Of a stretch of DNA of 64,000 nt, positions 26,983 through 36,256 are shown piece by piece (the first letter of the stretch is position 1; every line of letters starts with the position of its first letter). The position numbers and the translations under genes were made by a program. The DNA comes from Knoellia sp. S7-12 (GTDB taxonomy: Bacteria; Actinomycetota; Actinomycetes; Actinomycetales; Dermatophilaceae): positions 2,542,001 to 2,606,000 of the forward strand of contig NZ_CP155449.1 in assembly GCF_040518285.1 (NCBI RefSeq), written 5' to 3'. Below the pieces are notes generated by a model. The model made no database searches, was not told the origin of the DNA, and worked only from the letters and a program-made list of their open reading frames with translations.

Positions 26983-27732
26983 TCAGGCCTTCGCGATCTG
27001 CGCCGTCGCAGCCGGGAACTCGCGGCGTGCGTTGTCAGCGATCCGGTTGAGCAACCACCCGTCGAGCCCGGCGCCCATGACCCCGCCGATGAGCGGGACG
27101 TTGCGACCGAAGCGGCTGAACGTCTTCTTGCCAGCCGTCGACAGGAGCCGGAAGCCGACCGCCTTGTTGACGACCATGAGGGCCGGGCCGGGGAGGCGCT
27201 GGGCCGCGAGGTTGGTGAGGCGACCCGTGGGCGCAACCATGCCGGCCTTGGCGAGGAGGTCGTCAGCGTCCGCGCCGACCAGTGTGAGGAGCACTGCGGT
27301 GCGGATCTGCTGCTGGCTGATGTCGTGGCCACGCAACGAGGCGACGGCGCCCGTCATGCGGGTGGCCAGCAGATAGAAGCCGAGGACGTTGGCGGGCAGC
27401 GAGACCGGCAGCGTGATGAACCCGCCGAGGCCCGTGACGAAGCCACCGGCCGCGGCCAGCTTGATGTGGCTCTTGACGACACCGCTCACGGCCTCCTCGA
27501 CGTTGCCGTTGTGCTTCTTCAGCGCGGAGGCTGCCACCTTGGCGGCCGAGTCGAACGGACCCTTGCCATCGATGCCCGTGTCGAGCAGGTTCTCGACCAG
27601 TTTTGCGGCGTTGTTGCCGACGAAGCCCTGGTCCTTGGGCGCGTCCTTGGCCTGCTCGAGCGCCGACTTGGTCTGGGCGACCTGATCCCTGGCGTCCTTG
27701 GCGTCGTCCTTGCCGAATCCGAACAGTCCCAT
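26983..27732 (-). CDS. EcsC-like membrane protein
   Basis: The protein of 249 residues starts MGLFGFGKDDAKDARDQ with a charged, coiled-coil-prone N-terminus. It continues with a helical core, SHIKLAAAGGFVTGLGGF and ITLPVSLPANVLGFYLLATR, which resembles EcsC-family proteins (membrane association, function unclear, named after the ABC transporter locus ecs). A second hydrophobic stretch is VPLIGGVMGAGLDGWLLNRI. The ATG at 27730-27732 was preferred to the longer open frame because GGAGG (CAGGAGGCC) precedes it. It forms an operon with the DUF1232 gene. Confidence 0.75.
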   Translation of the reverse strand: MGLFGFGKDDAKDARDQVAQTKSALEQAKDAPKDQGFVGNNAAKLVENLLDTGIDGKGPFDSAAKVAASALKKHNGNVEEAVSGVVKSHIKLAAAGGFVTGLGGFITLPVSLPANVLGFYLLATRMTGAVASLRGHDISQQQIRTAVLLTLVGADADDLLAKAGMVAPTGRLTNLAAQRLPGPALMVVNKAVGFRLLSTAGKKTFSRFGRNVPLIGGVMGAGLDGWLLNRIADNARREFPAATAQIAKA

Positions 27733-27876
27733 CGTGGCCTCCTGTGGCCGCCCGGTCCGACCGGGCCGCCGTAGCGAAGTTGCATGTCCATTCGCTGTCG
27801 CGAAGTGATGTCTGCACCGATCCTGCCACGTCAGAGGGGGTTTGCAGGTCGGCGCGGTGGTGTCACCGAACTCACC

Positions 27877-27882
27877 TAGGCT
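27877..27882 (+). promoter_or_regulatory. -10 box TAGGCT, probable leaderless start of the PolA-like gene
   Basis: TAGGCT fits the actinobacterial -10 pattern TANNNT and lies seven bases before the ATG at 27890, with no ribosome site between. This spacing is the signature of leaderless transcripts, where transcription begins at the start codon. Confidence 0.5.
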
Positions 27883-27889
27883 GCCGCTC

Positions 27890-29587
27890 ATGGCAACCCC
27901 CGGGACAGGCGTCGACCTCGTCGCCGTCGTCGTCCATCGTGGGCGTGCCGCCCTCGTGGGCACGAACGTGCGGGTCGTCGGTCCGGTCGCCGAGGTCGCT
28001 GCCGCGATGGTCGCCTCTGAGGCTACGTCCCGACCGCGGTGGGTCTGGTGGTCCGCTGCGTATGCCGGTGAGCTCGTTGCCGCTGCCGGCTCGCCTCTCG
28101 CTCGGATATGGGACCTAGCGGAGGCTCACCGGATCCTGCACGGCGGGTGGAAGGCCGAGCCCGGCCGCGTCTGGGCTGGAGCACACGGGATACCCGTTGC
28201 GACGATGCCGGCACCGTCGGGTGGTGACCTCTTCGACTTCACCGGTGCCGACGGCATCGGTCCGGAGGAACTCGTCCGCGGTGACGGACACCTGCGCGCT
28301 GACGCCGCCTCCGGGTGGCTCGAGAGCGATGAGCGGCTGCTGCGCTGGGCCGAGGCTGCGCTCGAATGCGCTGTGCGACAGCGAGATCGGGCCGAGACGT
28401 TGGGCGCGCGGATCGTGGGGACGATCCACTCGGAGTCCGCCGCGGGCTTGATGTGTCTCGAGCTGAAGGCTGGTGGGTTGCCGGTCGATCGGGTTGTGAT
28501 GGAGCGGCTCATCGGCGAGTTCGCGGGGCCGCGAGCAGCGTCGGAGGAGGCTGCGGCCGTGGCGCGGCGCGAGCGCGACGCCGAGGTGCTGCGGCACGTC
28601 CCGGGACGCGAGTCGACGGATCTGCGCAACCCGGTGCATGTGCGCGACATGCTCGCGGGTGTCGGGGTCGACGTGCCCAACACGCGCAAATGGGTGCTCG
28701 ACGCCTATCGGCACGTGCACCCGGTCGTGGACGCACTCCTGGCCTGGCGCAAGGCCGAACGCATCGCGACGACCTATGGCTACCGGTGGCTCGACCAGTG
28801 CGTCGGCCCCGACGACCGGCTGCGGGGCGGGTGGACGGCTTCTGACGGGGCCGCAGGGCGGATGACGGCCGAGAACGGGCTGCACAACCTGCCGGCGGCC
28901 CTGCGTTCAGGTGTCGCTGCGCATCCAGGTTTTGTCTTCGTGCGCGCCGACCTCGGGCAGATCGAGCCCCGCGTGCTGGCCGTGGTCTCGGGCGACCCGG
29001 CATTCGCCGCGGCGACGCGGGCCGACGACTTGTATGCGCCCGTTGCCGAGCGGCTCGGGGTGGAGCGCCCGGTCGCCAAGATCGCGGTGCTCGCTGCCAT
29101 GTACGGCCAGCGCAGCGGTGCCGCCGGTGAGGCCCTCAAGGGGTTGGAGCGGGCCTATCCGGTGGCAATGGGGCTGCTCGACCGGGCCTACGACACAGGG
29201 GTGCGCGGTGAGCCGCTTCGGACCTTTGGCGGGCGGCTCATCCCGACCGGGCGCTTCCTCGCACAGTCGCCCGTGGGGACCAATCCCGCTCTGGATGCGG
29301 CGCGGGGACGGTTCGCGCGCAACGCGATCATCCAGGGTGCGGCGGCCGAGCTCTTCAAGGCGTGGGCGGCGACGGTGCGAGCGCTGGGCGAGCCGATGGG
29401 CGCGCAGATCGTGCTCTGTCTGCATGACGAGCTGCTGGTCCAGGCGCCGGAGTCACGCGCTGCGGAGGTGGCGGCCCTGGTGGATCAGTCGCTGGCTGAC
29501 GCGTCCCGGCGGTGGGCGGCCGGCGCGCCGGTGCGGTTCGTGGCCGACACGTCGGTCATCGCCCGCTGGTCCGACGCCAAGGACTGA
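27890..29587 (+). CDS. PolA-like family A DNA polymerase without 5'-nuclease domain
   Basis: The 565-residue protein belongs to the actinobacterial 'bifunctional 3'-5' exonuclease/DNA polymerase' group. The polymerase motifs are present but altered: motif A is DLGQIEPRVLAV (Asp near residue 354; classical DYSQIELR), motif B is RPVAKIAVLAAMYGQRSG, motif C is LCLHDELLVQ (His-Asp near 512-513). No 5'-3' nuclease domain is present, and the N-terminal ~190 residues show no obvious DEDD exonuclease set, so proofreading is doubtful. It cannot replace PolA, which is presumably elsewhere. A role in repair or translesion synthesis is inference. The gene seems to be leaderless and ends in a long hairpin. 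Confidence 0.85.
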   Translation: MATPGTGVDLVAVVVHRGRAALVGTNVRVVGPVAEVAAAMVASEATSRPRWVWWSAAYAGELVAAAGSPLARIWDLAEAHRILHGGWKAEPGRVWAGAHGIPVATMPAPSGGDLFDFTGADGIGPEELVRGDGHLRADAASGWLESDERLLRWAEAALECAVRQRDRAETLGARIVGTIHSESAAGLMCLELKAGGLPVDRVVMERLIGEFAGPRAASEEAAAVARRERDAEVLRHVPGRESTDLRNPVHVRDMLAGVGVDVPNTRKWVLDAYRHVHPVVDALLAWRKAERIATTYGYRWLDQCVGPDDRLRGGWTASDGAAGRMTAENGLHNLPAALRSGVAAHPGFVFVRADLGQIEPRVLAVVSGDPAFAAATRADDLYAPVAERLGVERPVAKIAVLAAMYGQRSGAAGEALKGLERAYPVAMGLLDRAYDTGVRGEPLRTFGGRLIPTGRFLAQSPVGTNPALDAARGRFARNAIIQGAAAELFKAWAATVRALGEPMGAQIVLCLHDELLVQAPESRAAEVAALVDQSLADASRRWAAGAPVRFVADTSVIARWSDAKD

Positions 29588-29601
29588 CAGCCCCGAACTC
29601 A

Positions 29602-29666
29602 CGACTGATTGCCCGTTCGGCCAGTGAGGAGTGCAACGACGAACTGGCCGAACGGGCAATCAGTCG
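29602..29666. terminator. Long hairpin between convergent genes
   Basis: Arms of 24 bases (29602-29625, beginning CGACTGATTGCCC, and 29643-29666, ending GGGCAATCAGTCG) pair perfectly around a 17-base loop. It lies between the convergent stops at 29587 and 29672, so it can end transcription from both sides. No T-tract follows. Confidence 0.75.
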
Positions 29667-29671
29667 GTCCG

Positions 29672-30580
29672 TCAGTCGTCGCTGACGTTGCGGAGAAACT
29701 CCTCGATGTCCGCGCCGAGCTCCTCGGCCGACGGGAGATCCTCGGCCTCGGTCGCGAGCAGGCTCGGCCGCTCCTGACCCTCCATGAAGGCGTCGTACTG
29801 CTGCTCAAGAGCGCTGACGATCTGGCCGGCATCGGCGTTGTCGTTCAACTCGGACGCGATCTCGCGGTTGTTGACGCCAGCCTTGGCGATGAGGTCATCG
29901 TTGGGCAGGTTGAGCCCGGTCGCATCGGTGATGGCGTTGAGCGCGGCGAGCGCACCCTCGGCCCACTCGGCCTGCGCGAGGTATTGCGGCACGTGGATGG
30001 CAAAGCCCAGGGCGTCACGACCGGCCTCACCCAGGCGCAGCTCGAGCAGCGCGGGGAAGGACGCCGGCACCTGAACCGTGCCGAACGGCGACTCCTTGCC
30101 ACCGACGAGACGTGCGTCCGTCGCGTGCGCCGTCATGCCGACTGGACGCGTGTGCGGAACGCCCATGGGGATGCCATGGCTGGTGACGACGAGCGAGATG
30201 CCGAGGATCTGGATGAGCTGGCGGATCGCCTCGATCGCGCGCTCCCACTGGAAGTCCGGCTCGGGGCCCGTGAGGAGGTAGTAGGTCTGCCCGTCCCGGT
30301 CGCTCATGCGGTAGAGCACCATCGACGGGTCGGCGTAGCTCTCCCACCGGTTGGTGTCGAACACCATCGCCGGTCGACGACCGCGGTAGTCGAGGAGCGC
30401 GTCGACGTCGAACGTCGCCACGACCTCGGCCTCGCTCGTATCGACGAGATGCGTGCCGAGGATGCGCTGGATGTTGCCGGCATCGATGAAGGCGCCGAGG
30501 AGCACGATGAGGGCGCCCGGCTCGCGCACAGGCGCGGGGCCATCGAGCTCGAAGCGATACAGATCAGACGGGTTTTGCAC
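29672..30580 (-). CDS. PAC2 family protein
   Basis: The 302-residue protein opens with LVVLLGAF-type PAC2 landmarks: EPGALIVLLGAFIDAGN, VATFDVDALLDYRGRRPAM, YYLLTGPEPDFQWERAI, and ends in an acidic helical tail. PAC2 proteins resemble proteasome assembly chaperones; in actinobacteria they often come from proteasome-containing lineages but their role is not established. Start is a GTG with a GAGAGG site about eight bases upstream. Shared terminator hairpin with the polymerase gene. Confidence 0.87.
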   Translation of the reverse strand: MQNPSDLYRFELDGPAPVREPGALIVLLGAFIDAGNIQRILGTHLVDTSEAEVVATFDVDALLDYRGRRPAMVFDTNRWESYADPSMVLYRMSDRDGQTYYLLTGPEPDFQWERAIEAIRQLIQILGISLVVTSHGIPMGVPHTRPVGMTAHATDARLVGGKESPFGTVQVPASFPALLELRLGEAGRDALGFAIHVPQYLAQAEWAEGALAALNAITDATGLNLPNDDLIAKAGVNNREIASELNDNADAGQIVSALEQQYDAFMEGQERPSLLATEAEDLPSAEELGADIEEFLRNVSDD

Positions 30581-30642
30581 GGGAACAGCCTCTCAGGGGG
30601 GTCACGTGTTGGAAGAACGTGCCGGGCCGCGCTGAGATTCCC

Positions 30643-31140
30643 TCAGCGGCTCCGATTCACCGCACGAATCATCATCGAGCGCAGCACCGGGCCGTGCAGC
30701 ACACCGACTGGGACGAAATAAAGCCGGCCACGCCAGTTGTGGTGGACCACGACGGTGGTGGCGCGAAGCAGCCCTGCGTCATCGTCGACGGCGACGCCGA
30801 GCCGGAAGAGCAGGTGCGACTCGTCATGGGGGACGAGCGCCTCGCCGTCGACGACATCGCGGACCTCAAAGGGGCTGGCGGCCCGTTCACGTGACTGGTT
30901 CAGGCCGATGAACGGCACCAGCACCGCACGCAGGCCGAAGAGCGCCCTGACCCAGACCGGGAGGCTGCGCGGGTCAAAGATGGCCCGGACCCAATCCTCC
31001 GCGCTGATGCCGGTGGCACCGCGCAGGGCCACGAGCTGGACGTCGGCAAAGTCGGGCTCCGGCACGCCGTCGAGGGCTCGCGACACGAAGGCAGGCCGCG
31101 GGGTCGGGGCCTGGGTCGGCGGGGTGGGCGGCTCGTCCAT
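30643..31140 (-). CDS. DUF2867 family protein
   Basis: The 165-residue protein has a Pro-rich N-terminus, then PEPDFADVQLVALRGATG and a DUF2867 core ending LLRATTVVVHHNWRGRLYFV and PVLRSMMIRAV, which matches this SRPBCC-like family. Function unknown. It lies 27 bases downstream of hrpA on the same strand. Confidence 0.75.
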   Translation of the reverse strand: MDEPPTPPTQAPTPRPAFVSRALDGVPEPDFADVQLVALRGATGISAEDWVRAIFDPRSLPVWVRALFGLRAVLVPFIGLNQSRERAASPFEVRDVVDGEALVPHDESHLLFRLGVAVDDDAGLLRATTVVVHHNWRGRLYFVPVGVLHGPVLRSMMIRAVNRSR

Positions 31141-31167
31141 CTGTCCTCCTGCGACTGGCTGGTGCTG

Positions 31168-34100
31168 TCAGGGTGCCACGGCCGCGATGGCCGCGCGGAC
31201 CCGCTTCTCGCTCACCGGGTGGGCCGTGCCGAGGGCTTGCGCAAACAGGCTGACTCGTAGTTCCTCAATCGTCCAGGCGATGTCGGTCACCGCAGGCGCC
31301 CGCCTCCCGGTCGCCGGCAGCGCGTCGAGCAGATCGGCGTATGCCGTCTCGATCGCGTCGATCTGTGTCTGCAGTTGCGCTTCCCGAGGGTTGGTTGCGG
31401 CCCTCTCGAGTCGCTGGAGCATCGCGCGAAGATAGCGCTGGAGGTGTGGGAGTCGCTCGAGACCGCTGTCGGCCACGAACCCGGGGCGGATGAGGCCATC
31501 GAGCTGGGCCCGGACGTCGGCGATCGTTGCGGCCAGGCTGTTCCTGACGGCGCTCGTCTCCAGGGAGTCGAGCCGCCGTCGGACGTCGGTCGCGAGAGCC
31601 AGCACCGGCTCGACCGCCTCGATGACCTGCAGGACCCGGGTGACGACGTGTGTGCGGACTGCGGTGTGGGCGGTCTCGAAGTCGGCCTTGGTCCTGACCG
31701 CTCCCCCAGCTCCGGGCCCAGTCCCCAGGTCCGCAACGATCGAGTCGACTGCCGCAGCGAGGCAGTCCTCGAGGAGAGCCGGGACGGACCCGTGCGGATT
31801 CTGGCCGAGCGCGAGCTTCTGGGCGTTGCTGAGTCGGGCGAGAACGCGCTTCCACGGAGCCGTGGTGTTGAGCAGCAGGAGCCGTCGAACCCCGGAGCGA
31901 TGAGCCGCCTCGGCCGAGCCCGCGTGGTCGAGGACTCGGAGCGAGACGCTTGCGCCCTCGTCGACGAGGGCGGGGTGTCCCTGGATCGTGTGCCCGCCCG
32001 CGCGACCCTCGAACGTGCGCGGCACGTCATCGACGCTCCAGTCCGTGAGGCCACTGCGCTCGATCGACGCGCCGGCCTTGGCCATGCCCTGACGGACGGC
32101 GCCCTGCGACTTCGGGCGCAGCTCGTCGAGGTCCTTGCCGCGCGCAATGAGACGTCCGCCGGGAGCTTCGACCGAGAAGGTGATGCGCAAATGATCGGGC
32201 ACCCGCTCCCAGTCCCACTCTCCCGCAGGGATGTTCACGCCGGTGCGGCCGCGCAGGACCCGGGCCAGCTCGTCCGTGAAGGCTGCACCCGTGGACGACT
32301 CGGCGCCAGCGAGGGCGGCACGAGCGTGGTCGGGCGTGGGGACGAAGTGGCGTCGCGTCGCCTTGGGCAGTGACTTGAGGAGGGCGATGGCGAGGTCCTC
32401 GCGCAGCCCCGGCACCTGCCAGTCGAAGCCATCCGGTGTCACCTGGTTGAGGATCGCCGTGGGGACGTGGACGGTGACACCATCGGCGGCTGCCCCCGGC
32501 GAGAACTGATAGGTCACGTCCAGCTCGAGGTCACCCTGCCGCCACCTGCGCGGGTAGTCGTTCGCCGACACGGCGTCGACGTCCTCCCGTGTCAGCAGTG
32601 CTTCGCTGAAGGTCAGCAAGTCCGGCCTGCTGCGCTGCTCACCCTTCCACCACCGGTCGAAGTGCCGCACCGACGTGATGTCGTGCGGGATCCGCGCGTC
32701 GTAGAACGAGAAGACAACTTCGTCGTCAACGATGAGGTCACGTCGCCGGGCGCGCTCCTCGAGCTCCGAAAGACGCTGCAGGAGTTCGGTGTTGGCCTTC
32801 CAGAACTTGTGATGGGTGTCCCAGTCACCCTCGACAAGGGCGTTGCGGATGAAGAGGTCGCGCGCTTCCTCTGCGTTGATCCGGCCGTACTGCACGGTGC
32901 GGTCGACGACGAGCGGGACGCCATAGAGCGTCACTCGCTCGGAGGCGACGACACTGCCCGCGGACTTGCTCCATCGCGGCTCGCTGTAGGTGCGCTTGAT
33001 GACGTGGGCGCCGACCTCTTCGGCCCACTCGGGGTCGATTGCGGCGTTGACCCGGGCCCACAGGCGCGTCGTCTCGACCAGCTCGGCGGCCATGACGACG
33101 TCGGGCTGCTTCTTGAACAGGCCGGACCCGGGATTGATGCCGAAACGCGAACCCCGCGCGCCGGCATACTCACGCTTTTGTTCGTCTCGGACCCCGATGT
33201 GTGACAGGAGGCCGGCGAGCAGAGCCTTGTGGACGATGTCCCAGTCCGGTTCGCCGTCGGGGGCTGCGGTGCTCTGGTCGGGGTCGATGCGGGCCGACTT
33301 GCAGGCACTGCGGAGCTGCTGGTGGAGGTCCTGCCACTCGCGGATGCGCAGGTAGTGCAGGAACTCGGCCTTGCACATACGGCGAAAAGCGCTGCTGGAC
33401 AACGCTTTCTGCTGCTCCTTGAGATAGCGCCACAGGGCGTGGAAGCCGGCGAAGTCGGAAGTCTCGCTCTTGAAGCGGGCGTGCTGCTGCTGAGCGAGCG
33501 CCTCCTTGTCGACGGGCCGCTCTCGCGGGTCCTGGATGGTGAGGGCCGCCACGATGACGAGCACCTCGCGGGTGCAACCGAGCCGGTTGGCCTCGATGAT
33601 CATCCGGCCCATGCGGGGGTCGAGCGGCAGTCTTGCCAGGGTCTTGCCGTATGCCGTGAGTCGCCTCTCGCCGCGCCTGCCCTTGGCGTCCTGGAGGGCA
33701 TTGAGTTCGTCGAGGAGGCGTACGCCGTCGGCGATCTGCTTGGGGTCGGGGGCGTCGACGAACGGGAAGCGCGCGATGTCGCCGAGCCCGAGGGCGGTCA
33801 TCTGGAGGATGACGGCGGCGAGCGAGGTGCGCTGGATCTCGGGCTCGGTGAACTCTGCGCGCGACTCGAACTCTTCTTGCGAATAGAGCCTGACCGCAAT
33901 GCCATCCGCGACTCGACCGCATCGTCCGGACCGCTGCGAGGCACTCGCCTGGGAGATCGGCTCGATGGGGAGACGCTGGACCTTGGTGCGCTGGGAGTAG
34001 CGCGAGATGCGGGCCGTGCCGGTGTCGATGACGTAGCCGATGCCGGGGACGGTCAGCGACGTCTCGGCGACGTTGGTGGCGAGGATGATCCGGCGACCCT

Positions 34101-35010
34101 TGCCCCGGGTGAAGACGCGGTGTTGCTCGTTGGCCGAGAGCCGGGCATAGAGCGGGAGGACCTCGGTGCTCGGCAGCTTGAGGCCGTTCAGGGCGTCGGC
34201 GGCGTCGCGGATCTCTCGCTCCCCCGAGAAGAACACGAGGATGTCGGTCGCAGTGTGCCCCGGTGGTGTCTCGGTCCAGAGCTCGGTGACGGCATCGCAG
34301 ACGGCGGCGACCTGGTCGCGTTCCTGCGTGATCTCTCCGCCCGCGCCTCGCTCGACGAGAGGGCGGTAGCGGATCTCAACGGGGTAGGTGCGTCCAGAGA
34401 CCTCGATGACCGGGACCTCGCGGACGATGTTGCCGCGGGCATCGGTGGAGAAATGCTCGGCGAATCGGGCCGGGTCGATCGTCGCCGAGGTGATGACGAC
34501 CTTGAGGTCGGGTCTGCGCGGGAGGAGGGACTTGAGGTAGCCCAGGATGAAGTCGATGTTGAGCGACCGCTCGTGGGCCTCGTCGATGATGATCGTGTCG
34601 TAGCGGCGCAGGTCGCGGTCGCGCTGCATCTCGGCGAGGAGGATGCCGTCGGTCATGACCTTGACGCGGGTGCGGTCGCTGCTGTGGTCGGTGAAGCGCA
34701 CCTGGTAGCCGACGAGGTCACCGAGCTCGACCTCCATCTCCTCGGCGATGCGTTCGGCGACGGAGCGGGCGGCGATGCGGCGCGGCTGCGTGTGACCGAT
34801 CTGCCCGGTGCCGCCGAGCCCCAGTTCGAGGCACATCTTGGGGAGCTGGGTCGTCTTGCCGGAGCCGGTCTCCCCCGCGATGACGACAACCTGGTGGTCC
34901 CGAAGGGCCGCGAGGATGTCATCACGGCGCTCGACGACAGGGAGCTGCGCCGGATAGTGCAGCTGCGCGGGGTCTATGGGGCCGCGGTCGGTGGGAATGG
35001 AGTCCGTCAC
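31168..35010 (-). CDS. hrpA: ATP-dependent RNA helicase HrpA
   Basis: HrpA is a large DEAH-box helicase. The protein of about 1,280 residues has Walker A GETGSGKTTQLPKMCLELG, the DEAH box IIDEAHERSLN, SATIDPARF (motif III), FFSGEREIRDAADAL, TNVAETSLTVPGI and the QRSGRCGR motif VI, followed by HA2 and OB domains and the long C-terminal DUF3418 region. Start GTG at 35008-35010 (VTDSIPTDRGPIDPAQL) was chosen because the helicase core begins soon after; the ribosome site is poor (CGAGGG abuts it), so an upstream start is possible. In other bacteria HrpA acts in mRNA processing and collided-ribosome rescue. Confidence 0.93.
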   Translation of the reverse strand: MTDSIPTDRGPIDPAQLHYPAQLPVVERRDDILAALRDHQVVVIAGETGSGKTTQLPKMCLELGLGGTGQIGHTQPRRIAARSVAERIAEEMEVELGDLVGYQVRFTDHSSDRTRVKVMTDGILLAEMQRDRDLRRYDTIIIDEAHERSLNIDFILGYLKSLLPRRPDLKVVITSATIDPARFAEHFSTDARGNIVREVPVIEVSGRTYPVEIRYRPLVERGAGGEITQERDQVAAVCDAVTELWTETPPGHTATDILVFFSGEREIRDAADALNGLKLPSTEVLPLYARLSANEQHRVFTRGKGRRIILATNVAETSLTVPGIGYVIDTGTARISRYSQRTKVQRLPIEPISQASASQRSGRCGRVADGIAVRLYSQEEFESRAEFTEPEIQRTSLAAVILQMTALGLGDIARFPFVDAPDPKQIADGVRLLDELNALQDAKGRRGERRLTAYGKTLARLPLDPRMGRMIIEANRLGCTREVLVIVAALTIQDPRERPVDKEALAQQQHARFKSETSDFAGFHALWRYLKEQQKALSSSAFRRMCKAEFLHYLRIREWQDLHQQLRSACKSARIDPDQSTAAPDGEPDWDIVHKALLAGLLSHIGVRDEQKREYAGARGSRFGINPGSGLFKKQPDVVMAAELVETTRLWARVNAAIDPEWAEEVGAHVIKRTYSEPRWSKSAGSVVASERVTLYGVPLVVDRTVQYGRINAEEARDLFIRNALVEGDWDTHHKFWKANTELLQRLSELEERARRRDLIVDDEVVFSFYDARIPHDITSVRHFDRWWKGEQRSRPDLLTFSEALLTREDVDAVSANDYPRRWRQGDLELDVTYQFSPGAAADGVTVHVPTAILNQVTPDGFDWQVPGLREDLAIALLKSLPKATRRHFVPTPDHARAALAGAESSTGAAFTDELARVLRGRTGVNIPAGEWDWERVPDHLRITFSVEAPGGRLIARGKDLDELRPKSQGAVRQGMAKAGASIERSGLTDWSVDDVPRTFEGRAGGHTIQGHPALVDEGASVSLRVLDHAGSAEAAHRSGVRRLLLLNTTAPWKRVLARLSNAQKLALGQNPHGSVPALLEDCLAAAVDSIVADLGTGPGAGGAVRTKADFETAHTAVRTHVVTRVLQVIEAVEPVLALATDVRRRLDSLETSAVRNSLAATIADVRAQLDGLIRPGFVADSGLERLPHLQRYLRAMLQRLERAATNPREAQLQTQIDAIETAYADLLDALPATGRRAPAVTDIAWTIEELRVSLFAQALGTAHPVSEKRVRAAIAAVAP

Positions 35011-35041
35011 CCCTCGTTGTCGTTCTGGCTGCGGCACGCGC

Positions 35042-36256
35042 TCAAGGATAGGTCGGCGCCGAGACCTTCTCCTCCGGCTTTCCGGCGACCTGATTGTTCG
35101 CGGCGTCCTTGACCTTGGGCACGGCCTTCTCCAATGTCGATCCGGCGACAAACATCTTCTTGGCGTTCGCACCCCCGGCAGAGACTGCCCTCCAGTCGTC
35201 GAAGAACGACTTGTCTGCCTGCCGTCGGGCCACAGCCGTGCCGTGGGCGCGCCAGACCTGCACCTTCTCCTTGAGCTTGAGGCCGTCGGTCGGGGCCATC
35301 CTCGGCACCTTGTCCACGGGGACGACCATCCGGCTCAGGGGAGCTTTCGGGTCGATGAGCTGGCCCAGTTTCGTGTACTTCTTGTGCAGCTCTGCGCGGG
35401 TACCGATGAGGAACCGATCCTTCGTGGCCAGGCTTTCGCCGAGGTAGGCACGCTTGCCATCGGCGAGTCCAGACAGAGGCCGGGACGCCGCGAGCGCCCC
35501 GCTCTTGAGACTCGCAGCACCGAGGACGGTCACGTTGGCAGCGGTGTTGATGCCGATGTCCTTCCAGCTCCCCTCGTCATAGAACACCCGGATCGCGACC
35601 TGACTGAGGGTGTTGACCGCATCGCTGACCAAGAGGACCTGTCCGAGCACTGGCATCTTTTTCACGGGAGCGGGGAGACTCGACAGACCCTGCGAGAAGC
35701 CCTGCACCTCGGTCAGCGCGGTGTAGTGCCAGGAGTCGTCGAGGATGTCGTCGGCGAGCGCCCGCAGTTGCCGGGCCAGGAGCCGGTCCGCGCGCTCAAA
35801 GCGCTCCCAGGCGTGGGCGTGCTGCCGCTGAGCGGTACCCATCCGCTCCAAGACCTTGTTCTGCTCACTCAAAAGGTCGTCCCACGTTTGCCCGGCGTCC
35901 ATTCGTGCCGTCATCTGGACATCCAATGTCGCGTATGCCGCGCGCTCCAGTCGGTTGGAGGCAATCGCCTGCTGCGCCACGTCTTGCGCCTTGCCATGCT
36001 CGGTGGCGAAGACCCGTAGGGCGGCCGCAGCGCCGGCATAGCGATGGACCAACGCGTCGAGGAGTGGTGGTGACTCGCGGACACGTTGCTCGAAGACCTC
36101 GCCCGCCGGGCTGTCCCACGAAGCACCCGCCTTGATGTTGACCAGGACAGCGTTGATCGACGAGAGCTTGGCGGCACCTGACGTCAGGGATGCCGCCAGG
36201 CTGTTGATTGACTCGGTGTTGCCCTCGACGGGCCGGAGGATCGCATCAATCATCAT
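35042..36256 (-). CDS. WXG100-like secreted-type protein, large partner
   Basis: This 404-residue protein has a helical hairpin N-terminus with a WXG-like turn (GASWDSPAGEVFEQRVRE near residue 47) followed by a long helical stretch to about residue 175 and a globular, Lys-rich C-terminal part with no recognised domain. The N-terminal pattern resembles type VII secretion (ESX) substrates and LXG-type toxins. Its start overlaps the stop of a small WXG100-like gene (ATGA), as in ESX partner pairs. hrpA begins 31 bases after its stop. No signal peptide. Substrate status and toxicity are inference. Confidence 0.6.
   Translation of the reverse strand: MMIDAILRPVEGNTESINSLAASLTSGAAKLSSINAVLVNIKAGASWDSPAGEVFEQRVRESPPLLDALVHRYAGAAAALRVFATEHGKAQDVAQQAIASNRLERAAYATLDVQMTARMDAGQTWDDLLSEQNKVLERMGTAQRQHAHAWERFERADRLLARQLRALADDILDDSWHYTALTEVQGFSQGLSSLPAPVKKMPVLGQVLLVSDAVNTLSQVAIRVFYDEGSWKDIGINTAANVTVLGAASLKSGALAASRPLSGLADGKRAYLGESLATKDRFLIGTRAELHKKYTKLGQLIDPKAPLSRMVVPVDKVPRMAPTDGLKLKEKVQVWRAHGTAVARRQADKSFFDDWRAVSAGGANAKKMFVAGSTLEKAVPKVKDAANNQVAGKPEEKVSAPTYP

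Noticed and set aside
33229..35112. 627-codon plus-strand frame opposite hrpA
   Set aside because: Antisense of the helicase core with no recognisable family.
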